The notes beneath the pieces were generated by a model, which worked only from the letters and a program-made list of their open reading frames with translations, had not been told where the DNA came from and did not search any database. Positions 14,050 to 27,262 of a stretch of DNA of 64,000 nucleotides are shown here, one piece after another. The position numbers and the translations under genes are program-made. Position 1 is the first letter of the stretch. Every line of letters begins with the position of its first letter. The stretch comes from Sphaerulina vaccinii (lineage: Eukaryota; Ascomycota; Dothideomycetes; Mycosphaerellales; Mycosphaerellaceae): the NCBI GenBank assembly GCA_022570795.1, contig JAKUDP010000008.1, forward strand, positions 868,001-932,000, read 5' to 3'.

Positions 14050-16950
14050 CGCCTATTCTATTTATTCCTAAGAAAGATAGCAAGCTTAGACTATATATAG
14101 ACTATAGAGGTCTTAATAAGATTATAATTAAGAATCGATACTCTCTACTACTTATTAGTAAAATACTTAATTAGCTTATAGGTACTAATTAGTTTATAAC
14201 TCTAGATCTTACTAATATATACTATTATATTAGAATTAAGCTAAGCGACTACTAGAAGACTATATTCTATATATATTATAGTTACTTCTAGTATAAGGTT
14301 ATACCTTTTAGGCTTACTAATACCTCTATAACCTTCTAGGCTTATATTAACTATACTTTAGTAGGTTTGGTCGATATTATTTATATAGTATATCTAGATA
14401 ATATTCTTATCTATAGTAAAATATATAAGTAATATATATAAAATATATATAAAGTACTTAAGCGCCTCTAGAAGTTTAGTTTATATATCTAAAGGTCTAA
14501 GTATAAGTTCTTCTAGTAAGAGGTTAACTTTCTTAGCTTTATAGTTACTACTAATAGTATAAAGATAGATAAGAGCAGAGTAGACGCAATTGCTACGTAG
14601 CTAAGGCCTACTACTTTAATAGAGGTTTAATTTTTTTTTAGATTTACTAACTTTTATTAAAAATTTATTTTCGAATACTTATAAATTATAATAGTACTTA
14701 TAGTACTATTTAAAGAAGTAGTAAAGGGTAAGAAGCCTAGACCTATCTAGTAGAGTATAGCTAAAAAGTATATATTCTAAAAGATTAAAAAAAGGTTTTA
14801 AATAGCTCCTCTATTAAAGTACTTTAACTCTATACTATACTTATATATTAAGAGTCATATATCTAAGTTTGCAATTACTAGTATTTTTAGCTAGTTATTT
14901 AGATCGGAATAGTATTCTATTACCTTCTATTTAAAAAAGATAATTCTAGTAGAGTATAATTATAAAATATATAATTAAGAACTACTAGTAGTTATAGAGT
15001 TATTTAAAGTATAGTAGCTATACCTTAAGGGCGCTCTATATATAATCGACGTGCTTATTAACTATATAAACCTCTAAGAGTTTATAGGTATAAAAAAACT
15101 AATAGGTTATTAGGCCTACTAGGCAATCTTTCTTATAGCTTTTAACTTTACTATTATATATTAGGTAGGAACTTAAAACCTAGCTAATATACCTTCGAGA
15201 TATAGTAACTATACTATAGAAGAGTAATAAGTTACTACTCTCCTACCTACTTTATAAAGCAAACTATAAGTATAGAATATATTTATATACTTACCTAGTA
15301 TATAAAATATAAATAATCCGAGTATATATTATATTTATACTATATATACTATACTTAGTAAAGAGTAAATATCCTATAGAAGCTTTATCTATAGTATAAG
15401 ATCTCTTTCTACCTACTTAGAAATACTAGTAGAATAAGTAGTATCTATTTTATAAAGGCTTATTTACTAATAGCTAGTAGAGAAGTATATAGGTATATTG
15501 CTACTAGCTCGTATAGTAGCTGCAATTATAGCTTAAAAGTAGCTATATATAACTAATATTTCTAACTTAGTACTAGATTAGATAAAGTTACTTATCTAGT
15601 TAGAGCCTTTGGCTTAAGAGGCCTATAATAAGGCTATAAGTAATAGTAGTATAAGCAATATACTTATTACTAAAAATAGGAACTTATAGTTTAAAGAAGC
15701 TCTATATATACTAAAGGACTATATATTATATACTTAGGTAATATATATATACTATAACAACTCTCTTACTAGCTACTTCGGTAAAGACAAAACTATTACT
15801 CTTATACGTCGAAAGTACTAGTAGCTATATATAAGTAAAAATATTACTAGTTATATCGAGATCTATAGTTATTACTAGAGGGCTAAAGCGCGTTACTATC
15901 GTCTATATAGCGAGCTAACTGCGCTACTACTACTAGATAGGCTATTCTAGGAATTAACTTAGAACTTTATTATAGACCTTCCTCTAAGTAAGTAGAATAG
16001 CTATATATATAATATAATTTTTATAATTATTAACTACTATACTAAGATATATATCTTCGTACCTACTACTAAGAAATATACAAGTATTAACTTAGTTAAT
16101 ATCCTATATAGAGAAGTAGTATACTACTATAGTATACTATCTAGAATTATTAGTAATAGAGGTTTAGTTTTTACTAGCTAGTTCTAGTCGGACTTCTACT
16201 ATAAAGTATAAGTAAAGTATAGGCTAAGTATAGCCTTCTATTCTTAGACTAATAGATAAACTAAATATACTAATTAGACGCTTAAGACATACCTATATAT
16301 CTACTATAGTAAGTAGTAGAACAACTAGGTAGAGCTATTAGTATAGGCTAAGTTTGCCTATAATAATAGTACTTATTTACTTTCTAAAAAGTCTCTATTT
16401 ATAGAACTTTATAGATTTAATCTAGAGCTAGTAGTAACCGATATAGCTCGAAAATTAAAGCAAAGCTATAAAAAGCTAATATAGTAATAGTAAGAAGTAG
16501 GCAAAGTATAAATAAAGTACTTTAATATAAAGTATACTCTAATATAGTATAATATTAGATAGTAAGTCTTACTTTCTACTAAGAACTTAAAGCTAAAAGT
16601 GCCTTCGAAGAAGCTTATAAATAAGTTTACTAGACTATTTAAAGTTATTAATATAGTCGGAAAGTAGGTATATTACCTAGCTTTACTAGCTAACTTATAT
16701 ATTTATAATATTTTTTATATATTTTCTTTTAAGCTTTAGAAAGATAATAAGTCGTAGGTAGGGAGCCTACTACTTATAGATAAAAAGAGTATATATAAAG
16801 TTAAAAGAATTTTTAATACTTAAGTTCAAAAAAGAGTCCAATACTACCTAGTAAAGTAGCGAGGCTAGCCTAAAGAATATAACTAGTAGAAACCTAAAAA
16901 GTATATTAGAGAATATATAGCGCTTAATAAGTTTAAGTCGTAGGCGACAA
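14050..16950 (+). pseudogene. pol of chromovirus B
   Basis: RT motifs are the clearest Gypsy signature in the window: LDLTNIYYYIRIKL, then KVIPFRLTN, then YLDNILIY. The chromodomain YLVK/PKEYN block near 16,840-16,920 marks the C-terminus. Internal TAG and TAA codons occur at Trp and Gln positions throughout, so it is non-functional. Limits are approximate. Confidence 0.8.
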
Positions 16951-18556
16951 GTAGTTATACTATAAAGAAAAAGTAGAGATAATCTAGAGCTATAGAGTTA
17001 GTAGATACTAGATAGGAAAGATATATCTAAGTTTATAGAAATATATTTCTATTTACTACTTGCCTATAGTAAAGGTAGTTAGTAGCGCAAGTATAGAGTA
17101 TAACAAGCTTATATAAGGCTACTATATAGGTTCGAGAATAATCGACTTTATACCTAATTAGAGCCTCTCTCCTCTACTAAATTATATTATTAAAGTATAA
17201 CTCTAGGTAACTTTATACCTATCTAGAGCCTCTTTTTATAGAGTATAGATAGAGAGTAGGCAACTAGTTAGTATTATTATTATTAGCTATATCTAGCTTA
17301 CCTATCTTATTATTATTCTTCTTTCTTTTTTCTTCTTCTATTTTCTTTTTTTTCTTTTTATTCTTAGTAAGGCTACTCTCTACCTAAGTACTACTATCTA
17401 GGTAGGTAGTAGCAAGAGCTATTTCTAGAGTAGAAGTAGTAGCGCTAGATATATATTAAGCCTATAAGAATAGTTAGTATCGAGTACAATATATATATAC
17501 TATACTAGTAGAGGAGTATAGAAAGTATATTATACTTCGAAAGAAAGCTTAAATTAAGTATAGATAAAGTTAGCTATAGTCTACTTAAAAAGGAACTTAC
17601 TAGTAGCTATACTATTACTATAACCTACCTATATAGTAGATATACTCTTCTAAAGTATACTAAAGTCTCTAAGGGCTTTGCCCTTATTTGCCTAGATAAG
17701 GCGCTTAGTCTTATCGATGTCGGTAAGGAGATAGGCAAGGCGGCGATCGAGCTAATTCTAGAGTGCGCTAGGAGGAGTGCGAGCAAGCTTAGTATAGTAG
17801 AAAAGCATACGTCGAGCCTATCGACGTAGATTAGGGTCCTCGATATAGATATATATATAGTAGCTATAGGAGCAGCGGGTGCACTTCTTAGCCTAGCCTA
17901 GCTTTATTATACTATTATAGGTATCTATATTAGCTATAATACGTATTTAGTTAGTATACGACTTATAGTAAACTCGTCGCTACTAAGTATATATACTATC
18001 TATTATATATAGAAAGTAGCAAGTACAAACTAGTATATTCTAATTAAGTAAATTAGTAAGATCTTATAGTATATAAGGAGGTAGGTTTAGTATATTAAGC
18101 TGCGGTAGAGCTAATATTATACTTGCGGGACGACTACATAGTACTTATATAGCTAGTATTAATATATATAAAATAGTACTAGTATAAGTAGTAAAAAGTA
18201 GATTATATATTATATATATATAAAGAAAAAAAAAAACTAAAAAAAAGTTCTAAATATATATTTATTACTATCGCTAGGTAGTAGCAACTAGTAAATAGTA
18301 ACTATATATTACCTATAAGTTATATAGCAACCTTTTACTATTATTATAAAGTAAAGCTAAAGTTATAGAAATTAGGCTAATACTAAGAATACTAAAACTA
18401 AAGCTAATAATATAGATTATATAGAATATTATAAGAGCTTTATATATAGTATATATAAGTACTAAGAAGAGTAATATATAATATACTACTATAAGAGGTA
18501 TATATATTTCTCGCTAGAATATTGCTAAGAGTAGCTTTCTAGAAGAAAGAGATAAT

Positions 18557-18780
18557 TATAAGAGCTAGGTCTAGGGATATAGTATCTTAATTCCGAAAGA
18601 GAAATTAGAATTATAGAGTAATTCTATATTCTCGGTTCCGAAAGTAGAGTATATATAAAGCATAGTTGCCTTATAACTCTAAGAGCTTCTATATTCTTTA
18701 TAGAAGTAAAGATTAGTTTATATAACTAATACTCTTATTAACTAGCGCTCTATATATTACTATATACTCCTACTCTTATA
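18557..18780 (+). repeat. 3' LTR of chromovirus B
   Basis: This second 224-bp copy keeps more C and G than the 5' copy (for example GGTTCCG against GGTCCTA). It is followed by the CCTAT target duplication. Confidence 0.9.
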
Positions 18781-19008
18781 CCTATATTCTAAATATAGTA
18801 GTAGAGATTATAGTAATCTAAGTAGTATTAGTATAGAATTCTCTTATAGGCTTCTCTTTATATAGGAGGCTTATTCTATTTATAAATTTAAAGTAGTTTG
18901 TTATATTATTTACTTATATATTTTTATAAAGAAGAAATAGCTATCTAAGAATTAAATCTTCTACTAAGTTCGGTATAGTATAGATAAAGGTATCTACTTT
19001 ATACCTAC

Positions 19009-19254
19009 TATTAGAAAGTATAGTCTAGTTAGACTATCTAAAAGATACTCTCTAGGGATTAGATTATATAATATAGGTTATATAATAATAGGTTATATAA
19101 CTTATCTAGTACTCTATATCTTAGAAAGAGATACGACCTATATCTAACTAATATAATTAATATAGTTAGTTCCTATCTAATACTTCTACTTCTATTATAT
19201 ATTAAGACTCTTTCTATATATTATAGGTATATATATTATTATCCTAACTTAATA
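19009..19254 (+). repeat. Extra Copia-type LTR upstream of the Copia element
   Basis: This stretch of about 246 bp matches both LTRs of the Copia element (19323-19568 and 27016-27262) in the same orientation, and ends about 70 bp before the 5' LTR. I see no clear target duplication around it. It may be a solo LTR, the remnant of a tandem insertion, or a product of recombination. Confidence 0.75.
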
Positions 19255-19322
19255 GGTTATAAGCCTAGGTTTATAGAAGAAGTATTAGATAGTAATAGTT
19301 AGCCTTTTCTAATAGTAGAATA

Positions 19323-19568
19323 TATTAGAAAATATAGTCTAGTTAGACTATCTAAAAGATACTCTCTAGAGATTAGAATATATAATATAAGTTATATAAT
19401 AATAGGTTATATAACTTATCTAATACTCTATATTTTAGAAAGAGATACAATCTATAACTAACTAATATAATTAATATAGTTAGTTTCTATCTAACGCTTC
19501 TACTTCTATTATATATTAAGACTCTTTCTATATATTATAAGTATATATATTATTATCCTATTTCGATA
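19323..19568 (+). repeat. 5' LTR of the Copia element
   Basis: It starts TATTAG (from TGTTAG) and ends TTTCGATA. It matches 27016-27262 apart from transitions and one 1-nt length difference. Confidence 0.83.
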
Positions 19569-19998
19569 GAATATAAACTTATAATAAAAGAAGCAAAGGG
19601 AGACCTAAAGTATATCTATCTATACTACTAAGAAGACTTAGAAGAACTTAGTATATTCTAGAAGTTTCTAAAAGTAGATAAAATAGAAAAAAATCTAGTA
19701 AAATATATCTAAGAAAGTAGAGCTTAGAAAATATAAAAAAAAAAGTAAGCTAGAAGCTAAAGTACTATTTTATATAGATAAGACTTAACTTCTATACTAG
19801 AGTACTACTAATACTTTAGAAAAATATATTTCTCTAAAAAGAGACTATTTAAGTCTATCTATAAGTATAGATAAGTAGAAAGTATAGAAAACTATACTAA
19901 GCTTATTTAAAAAAAAAAGTTTTAGATAAAAAATATAGCTATCTAGAAACTACTATCTAAGTTATTTAAAAAAGTATTAATATTTTAAAGTTTAGTTT

Positions 19999-20172
19999 TA
20001 TTATTTATAGCTAGTTATTAGAAGCGCTAAAAGATCTCTCTTCTAGTTAGCAAAGTTAGAAAAAGGTACTAAAAGCTATCTATACTATTAAATAGTATAT
20101 AAGAAGATTACTAAGATACCTCTTACTTAGTAGCTAGCTTAGATAGATCTAATTTAGTATTATATTCTAATA
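19999..20172 (+). repeat. 5' LTR of the nested non-autonomous element
   Basis: This 174-bp repeat matches 22128-22302 and the solo LTR. It starts TATTATTTATAG, where the solo copy still has TGTTATTTATAG, which shows the RIP change directly. Confidence 0.87.
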
Positions 20173-22127
20173 CTTCTCTTAATAGTAAGTTAGATCTACC
20201 TAATCTACTTCTTCTTTCTAGTTATTATCCTAATTATATATAACTAAGGCTAGAGCCTTAGTATCTATAAGCTTGTTTTTAGATACTAATTTAATAATTC
20301 TATAGACTATATCTAGAAATAGATAGTATATTATATAGTAACTATTCTATTTATATAGCTTATATTTTATTTCTCTTTTCGAAGCTCTACTATTTTCTTT
20401 TTTTCTTTTCTAAAATAATATTTCTTTTAATAATACTATTCGGGCTATAAAGGTAATAGATATACTACTTACTAGTATATTTACCTTTTTTTTCTAAAAA
20501 ATTAAAAAAATACTTTTAGATAATAGTAATAGCTATCTATTAATAGTATCTCTAATAGTTAACTACTAGTCTAAGAGCTCTAATAAAAGTACTTATATCC
20601 TTGTTTTCTAAGTAAATACTCTAGCTATTTTAGGTTAGGTAGCTTTAATTCTCTTTCTAAGTACCTAAAAGTATATCTATATAGTATTTATATTTATTTT
20701 CTCTATCTTCTAGAAACTAAAGTACTACTTTATAAGTTTTTTCCCTATTACTTAGTTGTCTATATATCCCTTTTTTAGCTCTTTCTAAATATTTTTTATA
20801 GTCTATAATTCTAAGACTAGCTTTTTATTATCCTTTTCTATATATAAAGATATCTACTAGATTGCTTTATACTATATTTTTAGAGTAATTAGTATACTTG
20901 TCTTAGTTTTAATAGTATAGAATAGGTCCTTTTTTCTTAGAAAGATTTCTATTCTTCTAAACTATTATTCTAAGTTATTCTTTATTAGTATAGAATATAG
21001 TTTTTTTACTAACCTAGATAATTTATCCTAGGTATCTATTATAGTTTTATAAATAGGTATTTAGAATAGGAATAATTAACCTACTCTAGAAATAAAATAA
21101 ATAAAAGTAGGAAAGCTTTCTAGTTTATAAAAGTACTATAGAAATCTTTTTTTTCTAGAATTATTCTCTTACTTTTTTTAGATTAGATATTCTTTTAAAA
21201 ATAGATCCTACTCTAGCTAGTAGTATATACTTACTAGTATAAGAAAACTAAAAAAATATACTATAGTAGTATCTTTCTACTTAGAACTTTCTAGAGCTAT
21301 TTCTTATAATAAAAATAGAATTATAATTCTTTTTAAATATAGAGTATTAAGCCTCTAAAAGTAGCTAGAGGATTAGTTAGTCTCTAAAGTATTATCTCCT
21401 CTCTAATTATAGTATACTTAGTATAAACTAAGCTATTCTATCTTTTAAATTTATTTTTTAAAAGTTAGTAAATCTCCTAGTACTAGATTTAGGAGCTTAT
21501 ATCTAGAATAGGAGGTATAGTCTCTTAAGTATTATAAGCTAATAGTAGGTTTAGTATATCTTAGGTTGCTATAATACTCTCTTCGACCCTCTATTATAAT
21601 ATTCTCTCCTCCTTCTTCTAGTTTAAAGTAGCTTTTATCTAGCTATTCTATTTTAATATCCTCTCTTTTTTATATTTTAGGTTTAGCTATAGGCTAGGCT
21701 AGCTACAATTCTATATATAGCTATATTACTATTTTTAATTACTTAGCTAGAGTCTATAGAATCCTATACCTAGTTGCAACCTAGAACTTATATTATAACT
21801 ATAGAAAAAGTTTTACTTCTTTTTTATATAGGAGTATATTATCCTTTATCTCTAAGTATAGAGGGTATATCTATCCTCTATATATCTATCTTTACCTATA
21901 GGCTCCTAGTATAGTTACTACTACTACTATCTCTTTTTATATAGCTATAGCTTAGGCTATTCTCTTTGCTTTTTTAGGCTCGGTATTCTCGGTAGTACTA
22001 CTATTCCTACTATTATAAACTAAAAGCTATATATAGATGCTTGCAGGCGTCTTAGGTATCTTATAGCTACTTCTCTTCTATAATTAGATTATAGAGAATA
22101 TAGTAGTACTAACCTAGGCTTATAACC

Positions 22128-22302
22128 TATTATTTATAGCTAGTTATTAGAGGCGCTAAAAGACCTCTCTCCTAGTTAGTAAAGTCGGAGAAAGGTACTA
22201 AAAGCTATCTATACTATCGAATAGTATATAAGGAGGTTGCTAAGATACCTCTTACTTAGTTAGCTAGCTTAGATAGATCTAATTTAGTATTATATTCTAA
22301 TA
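22128..22302 (+). repeat. 3' LTR of the nested non-autonomous element
   Basis: This 175-bp copy is less mutated than the 5' copy (it keeps GGCGCTAAAAGACC and GTCGGAG). The AGTTT target duplication follows it. Confidence 0.87.
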
Positions 22303-25300
22303 AGTTTTAATATTTTAGATAAAATAGATTAAAAATAAAGAAATAGATTTAGTAGGAGAGTAGCTATACTAATTCTAATATAAAAGAACTATAAAGCCTA
22401 GTTTAGAATAATAAGAATATATTTTATATCTAAGTAAATAGAATAGATTCTATTAGAGACTATACTAGATACTCTAGTATTAACTCTTTTAGAATATATA
22501 TTAACTATATTATTAGACTTACTAGATAGCTCTATTAAGAGAGTATTCTATAAGAAGTATAATATAGTAGCTCTCTATAAAATATATATCTATATATTAG
22601 TAGATAATTAGAAAGTAATATAGAAAATTAAAATAGTAAAAAAGCTCTAGAAATAGGCTAAAAAAAGTATAAAGGTAAGCTCTAAGCTATAGAAAGAAGC
22701 TTTTTTAAATAGTATACTTTATTTAAAATATAAAATAGCTAGATAATTAATAAAGTATAGTAGAGCCTAAGTACTATTATAAAAAAAGTAGTTATAATCT
22801 TTTTATAGTTTAAAAAAATAAAAACTAAAAATAGAAAGATATAGTAACTTCTTATAGCTCTATCTAAGTTCTACTTAATAATTAGAGATAGTATAGACCT
22901 AAGGTAGAATCTTAAGCCTTAGAATATTTTTAAAATTTAAAAAAAAAAATAGAAATAGATAATAGGCTAAGAGATAGCTATATTTACTAAAAAAAATACT
23001 TAGAGACTTCTAGTCTATTTTCTTTATAAAGGACTATATATCTAGAATAACTATTCTAGACTTAAAAAAGTAAAGAGAGCTACTAAAACTATAGTACTAA
23101 AAATAGAATACTAAGTTAAGAAAAGATACTCTCTATTAAGACAAAAGAGAGAATCTTTACTAGAAAAAGATAAACTTAAAAAAATAGTAAAAAAACTTAA
23201 ACTTAAAATATAATTTTTTAAAAAGAAATCTAACTTAAGTAAGAAGTACCTAAAAAAGGCTTTTATAGTATAAGAAAATATAGAGTTACTAACTGCCTTA
23301 GAAGCATCTTAGACCCTATTAGAGGATAAGAATATAGATAAAGTAGCCTACTTAACTATAGATATAAAAGGCAAGTATAGGCTATTAGAATAGCTACTTA
23401 ACTCTTATACTTCTATCTATATAACTAACTAAAAATTACTTTTTAGAGAACTAAAACCTTTTTAGACTAGAAAGTAGATTAAAGTTAGTAGTAGCTACTT
23501 AATAGCTATATATATAAGAAAAGTAGTAATAGAAGGAAGAAAAAAGAAATAGATTATACTAAAAAATATTCTATTTATACCTAGTTTTAGAGTTAATCTT
23601 ATTTTATAGAGTTAGTTTAGTAAGTAGTTTAGTATTTAACTACTAAAATTTATATTTATTTTACTTTCTAGAAAAGTAGTTATCTAAATAAAAATATCTA
23701 GAAAAGTACTATTTATTAAAAAAATTAATAAAAATCTAATAGAAGCTACCTAGATATACTTTTTATAGAAATTAGTAGATAAAGTATATACCTTTAATAT
23801 AGAGACTACCTAAGATAAGTAGAAGCTCTAGTATAGAAAGCTTATATATTTTAGAGAAAAAGTAGTAAAATTTTTTTATCTAGTTTTAAATTTAAAAAAT
23901 AAAATTTCTATTCTAAAAATATATAAGAAGTATAGAGTCTATACTATAGTTAAAATAAAGTAGTATAGAGGGAAAGAGATATAAAGAAAGCTTTATAGGC
24001 TAGCCTTTATATTTATTAATATCTATAGACCTCTACTAGTTTTAAGAAAAGAATTTAAGTAGTAGCTTAAAGTAGTTAATAACTTTTTAAAAAAAAAGTA
24101 GGCTTTTCTACTTTACTAGAAAAGAGATATACTACTTATTTTTTAATAATAGAAAAGAAAAGCTAAACTTTAATCTAGAAACTCTTTCTAAATAGTATAA
24201 AGTAATAGAGCTAAAAAGCTTCTTTTTTTACTAAAGTAGTAGAAAAGAAAAAATAGAATCTCTTTCTATACTACTAAAGTATATAACTCTATTTAAAATA
24301 GAGTTATAGAAAAGTTAATTTAAACTTCTAAAAAAAAAATATAAGTAATAATAAAGAACTCTAGTATACTAATTAAATTCTAGCTAGAAGTACTAAATAT
24401 AAATATTATTATAAAAAATACTTTTCTAAATAGGCTAGAAATTAATAGTTATAAAGTATTACTTAAAAAAGTATTTTTAGAAAAAAAACTTTTAGTATTT
24501 TATTTTAGAGTATAGAAATATAAGTTAGTAGTCTATATAAGCTCTAAATTTTATCTAACTAGAATAAAATTAGATAAGTTTATAAATAGAAGTAAAAATA
24601 CTATATTTATTAGCTATATTCTAGAAACTACTAAAATATAGCTTTTCTAGAAGCCTAATATAAAGGCTATTTACTTTTATAGTAATACTAGATAGTTTAA
24701 ATATAAAAAATCTTGAAATTTAGAATTAAATATTTCTAAGCTTAATTAATTAAGTAGTACTCTAATTAGAAGACTAGTTAGAAGACTAAAAAAGTAGAAG
24801 AAGCCTATTAGGCTCTAGAGACCTAACTAATATTACTTAAATAAGTAACTACTATTTATATAGCTTAGACCTCTACTAAAGGATAAGAAAAATTACTAGA
24901 AGATAGAAGATCTAAAAGAAGAAAACTCTAGAAGCTACTAGCTTTAAAAGGAAAAAATCGAAATAGAGTAGCTAACTAATTAGCTATCTAAATCCTACTA
25001 AGAGACTAATAGAAATATATATAATAAAGAATAACTAAATATTATATAAAATCTACTAGAAGTAAAAATATAATTCTAGAAGAGAAAGAGATCTATTTTA
25101 GATAAAGGGAAAGAATCTAAACCTAAAGCCTATAGTATAGTTATAAAGTAGGTCCTCTAGAAGAGGTAGAGGAATAAGAAAGAGAATATACCTAACCTAA
25201 AGTACTATAAAATATTTCTTAGCTTAATTAAAAAAAAAGAATTATATTTAGAAAACTTTAATATAGATTAAAGAGGTTATATTTATAGTACTTAGACCTA

Positions 25301-25439
25301 ATATTACTTTAAAGCAAAAGGTCTCTATTCTAAATTCCTATAAAGAGGTAATATAGAATTCTAAATAGAGCTATATATAGAAAGAAATAATCTAGAGAGA
25401 ACTAGTAGCTTTAGATAGTAACTATATCTAGAAGCTAGT

Positions 25440-26900
25440 TATACTACTAAAAAGTATAAACTTTATAATATCTAGGTAGGTCTTTAATATAAAAAGATTA
25501 ATTAGTAGAGCTATTAAAAAGTTTAAAATAAAACTAGTTACTAGAAAGTTCTCCTAGAAGTTTAGAATAGACTTTAAAGATACCTTTATACTAACTATAA
25601 AGTATAATACTCTAAAAGTATTTATAGTAGTTATTTATAAAAAGAACTTAGAAATATACTAAGTAAATATAAATAATATATTTATAGAAAGCTCTCTAAA
25701 AGAAGACATCTATATAATCCTACTTCTAGAAGTAGAGGTCCTACTAAACTAGGTTCTAAAAATTCTAAAAAGTCTCTATAGACTTAAGTAAGTAGTAAGA
25801 GACTAGAATAAACTCTGTATCTCAAAGCTAGAATAGATAGAATTCGATTAATTAGAGATCGACCTATACCTACTTATCTATAGAGAAAGAAAAATTATAG
25901 TTCCAACCTATATAGATAATATATCTATTATAGTACTAGAGCTAATAGATATTTTCTAGTTTAAGAAATAGCTTAGTAAGGTCTTTAAGATTAAGAATCT
26001 AAAAGAGCTAGAAAAGATTCTTAGAATAAAAATAATAAAAGATAGAGTTATAGGAACTCTAAAGCTTAATTTAAAATACTATATCTAAAAGAATTTTATA
26101 AAGCTAAATATAACTAAGAAAAATACCTATCTAACTCTTTTACTAATAGATAGTTATAAAAGCCTTACTAAAGTAATTCTATCTAATAAGAGATATACTA
26201 AATAGAAGTACTAAAGCTAGATAGGTATATAGATATAGCCGATAGTTATAATAAGACTAGATATTACTTTCGCTTTTAGTAGACTAAGCTTATATATAGC
26301 TAACCTAATAAGAGGATATATAAATATTCTAAAAAAACTAGTAAAATACTTTAGATTATTTCTAGACCTAGAACTTATATTTAGAAGAGATAGTAGAAGC
26401 TTTATTAGATATTTAGACTCTAACTATATAATAGATAAGGTAGATAGAGTCTTAATTCTTAGATCTATCTTCTTCTTTTATAGAGTACTAGTATTTTAGA
26501 TAAGTAAGAAGTAGAAGTCTATAGTAATATTAACTATAGAGGCTAAGTATATAGCTCTAAATATATATACTAAGCAATCTTAATTCCTAGTAGCACTTCT
26601 AAAGGAAATAGACTATATAGAGTTAGTAGGAGAATATTTTTTTTAACTACTTATTAAAGCAAACTCTAATATAGTAAATAAACATAGACCTATTTAGATT
26701 ATAGAGAACAACTAAGTATCTCTAACTCTAGTTAAAGATACCTATACCTATAAAAAATTAAAATATACTAATATAGCCTATAATAATATTAGGAGACTCT
26801 AGTAGTAAAAGAAGATAGTAGTAGTATATATTCTAATAAAAGAGATAGTTATAGATAGGTTAACTAAGCCGAAGAATAGTCCCTAATTCTAGAAGTTTAT
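25440..26900 (+). pseudogene. Copia reverse transcriptase and RNase H relic
   Basis: Readable signatures in plus orientation are YIDNISII (RT active site, Asp to Asn by RIP), YLDSNYIIDK and TIEAKYIAL (RNase H). Stops are frequent, so it is dead. Limits are approximate. Confidence 0.78.
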
Positions 26901-27015
26901 AAAGTAACTCTAGCTTATATAAATAGCTCTTCTATATTTAATAAGTTATTAAGATTTGGAATAGAATATAAGTACTAGAATATAAAGTAGAAGAACTATC
27001 TAGCTTAAGTAGAAG

Positions 27016-27262
27016 TATTAGAAAGTATAGTCTAGTTAGACTATCTAAGAGATACTCTCTTAGGAATTAGATTATATAATATATATTATATAATAGTAGG
27101 TTATATAACTTATCTAATACTCTATATTTTAGAAGAAGATACAACCTATATCTAACTAATATAATTAATATAGTTAGTTCCTATCTAATACTTCTACTTC
27201 TATTATATATTAAAACTCTTTCTATATATTATAAATATATATATTATTATCCTATTTCGATA
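27016..27262 (+). repeat. 3' LTR of the Copia element
   Basis: It matches 19323-19568, preceded by an AG-rich AAGTAGAAG stretch in the polypurine position, and ends TTTCGATA. Confidence 0.83.

Larger units (their letters stand above)
11797..18780 (+). mobile_element. Ty3/Gypsy chromovirus B, full length, RIP-inactivated
   Basis: The 6,984-bp element has 224-bp LTRs and a perfect 5-bp target duplication CCTAT (11792-11796 and 18781-18785). The plus-strand reading shows a gag region with a zinc-knuckle relic near 13,140-13,190. Reverse transcriptase follows at about 14,200-14,410: LDLTNIYYYIRIKL, a VIPFRLTN-type block, then VYLDNILIY. A chromodomain lies near 16,840-16,920 (YLVK-stop-RG-stop-PKEYN). 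It inserted into the minus-strand Gypsy relic. About 1.6 kb between the chromodomain and the 3' LTR is unassigned and includes a less mutated patch at about 17,680-17,900. Confidence 0.9.
19999..22302 (+). mobile_element. 2.3-kb LTR-flanked, apparently non-autonomous element nested in Copia
   Basis: Two 174-175 bp direct repeats (19999-20172 and 22128-22302) enclose about 1.95 kb, and the whole is bounded by a perfect 5-bp duplication AGTTT (19994-19998 and 22303-22307). In the internal part I find no trace of reverse transcriptase, integrase or zinc-knuckle motifs, unlike the other elements, which stay recognisable despite RIP. It is therefore best described as a non-autonomous (TRIM/LARD-like) element that needed an autonomous partner. 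The solo LTR at 7909-8083 is the same family. Confidence 0.82.
19323..27262 (+). mobile_element. Ty1/Copia element, RIP-inactivated, carrying a nested insertion
   Basis: LTRs of about 246 bp lie at 19323-19568 and 27016-27262. Subtracting the nested element leaves about 5.6 kb, a normal Copia size. Late in the plus-strand reading is a Copia-type RT with an IDLYLLIYR-like stretch and YIDNISII (from YVDDI) near 25,850-25,940. It is followed by the RNase H signature YLDSNYIIDK (from GYSDADWAGD) near 26,405-26,440 and TIEAKYIAL (from TAEAEYIAL) near 26,530-26,560. RT and RNase H at the 3' end, after the integrase position, is Copia order. No clear target duplication was found. Confidence 0.83.

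Noticed and set aside
19009..27262. CRISPR-like array suggested by recurring blocks
   Set aside because: The recurring units are retrotransposon LTRs of about 175-250 bp in eukaryotic DNA, not short direct repeats with unique spacers.
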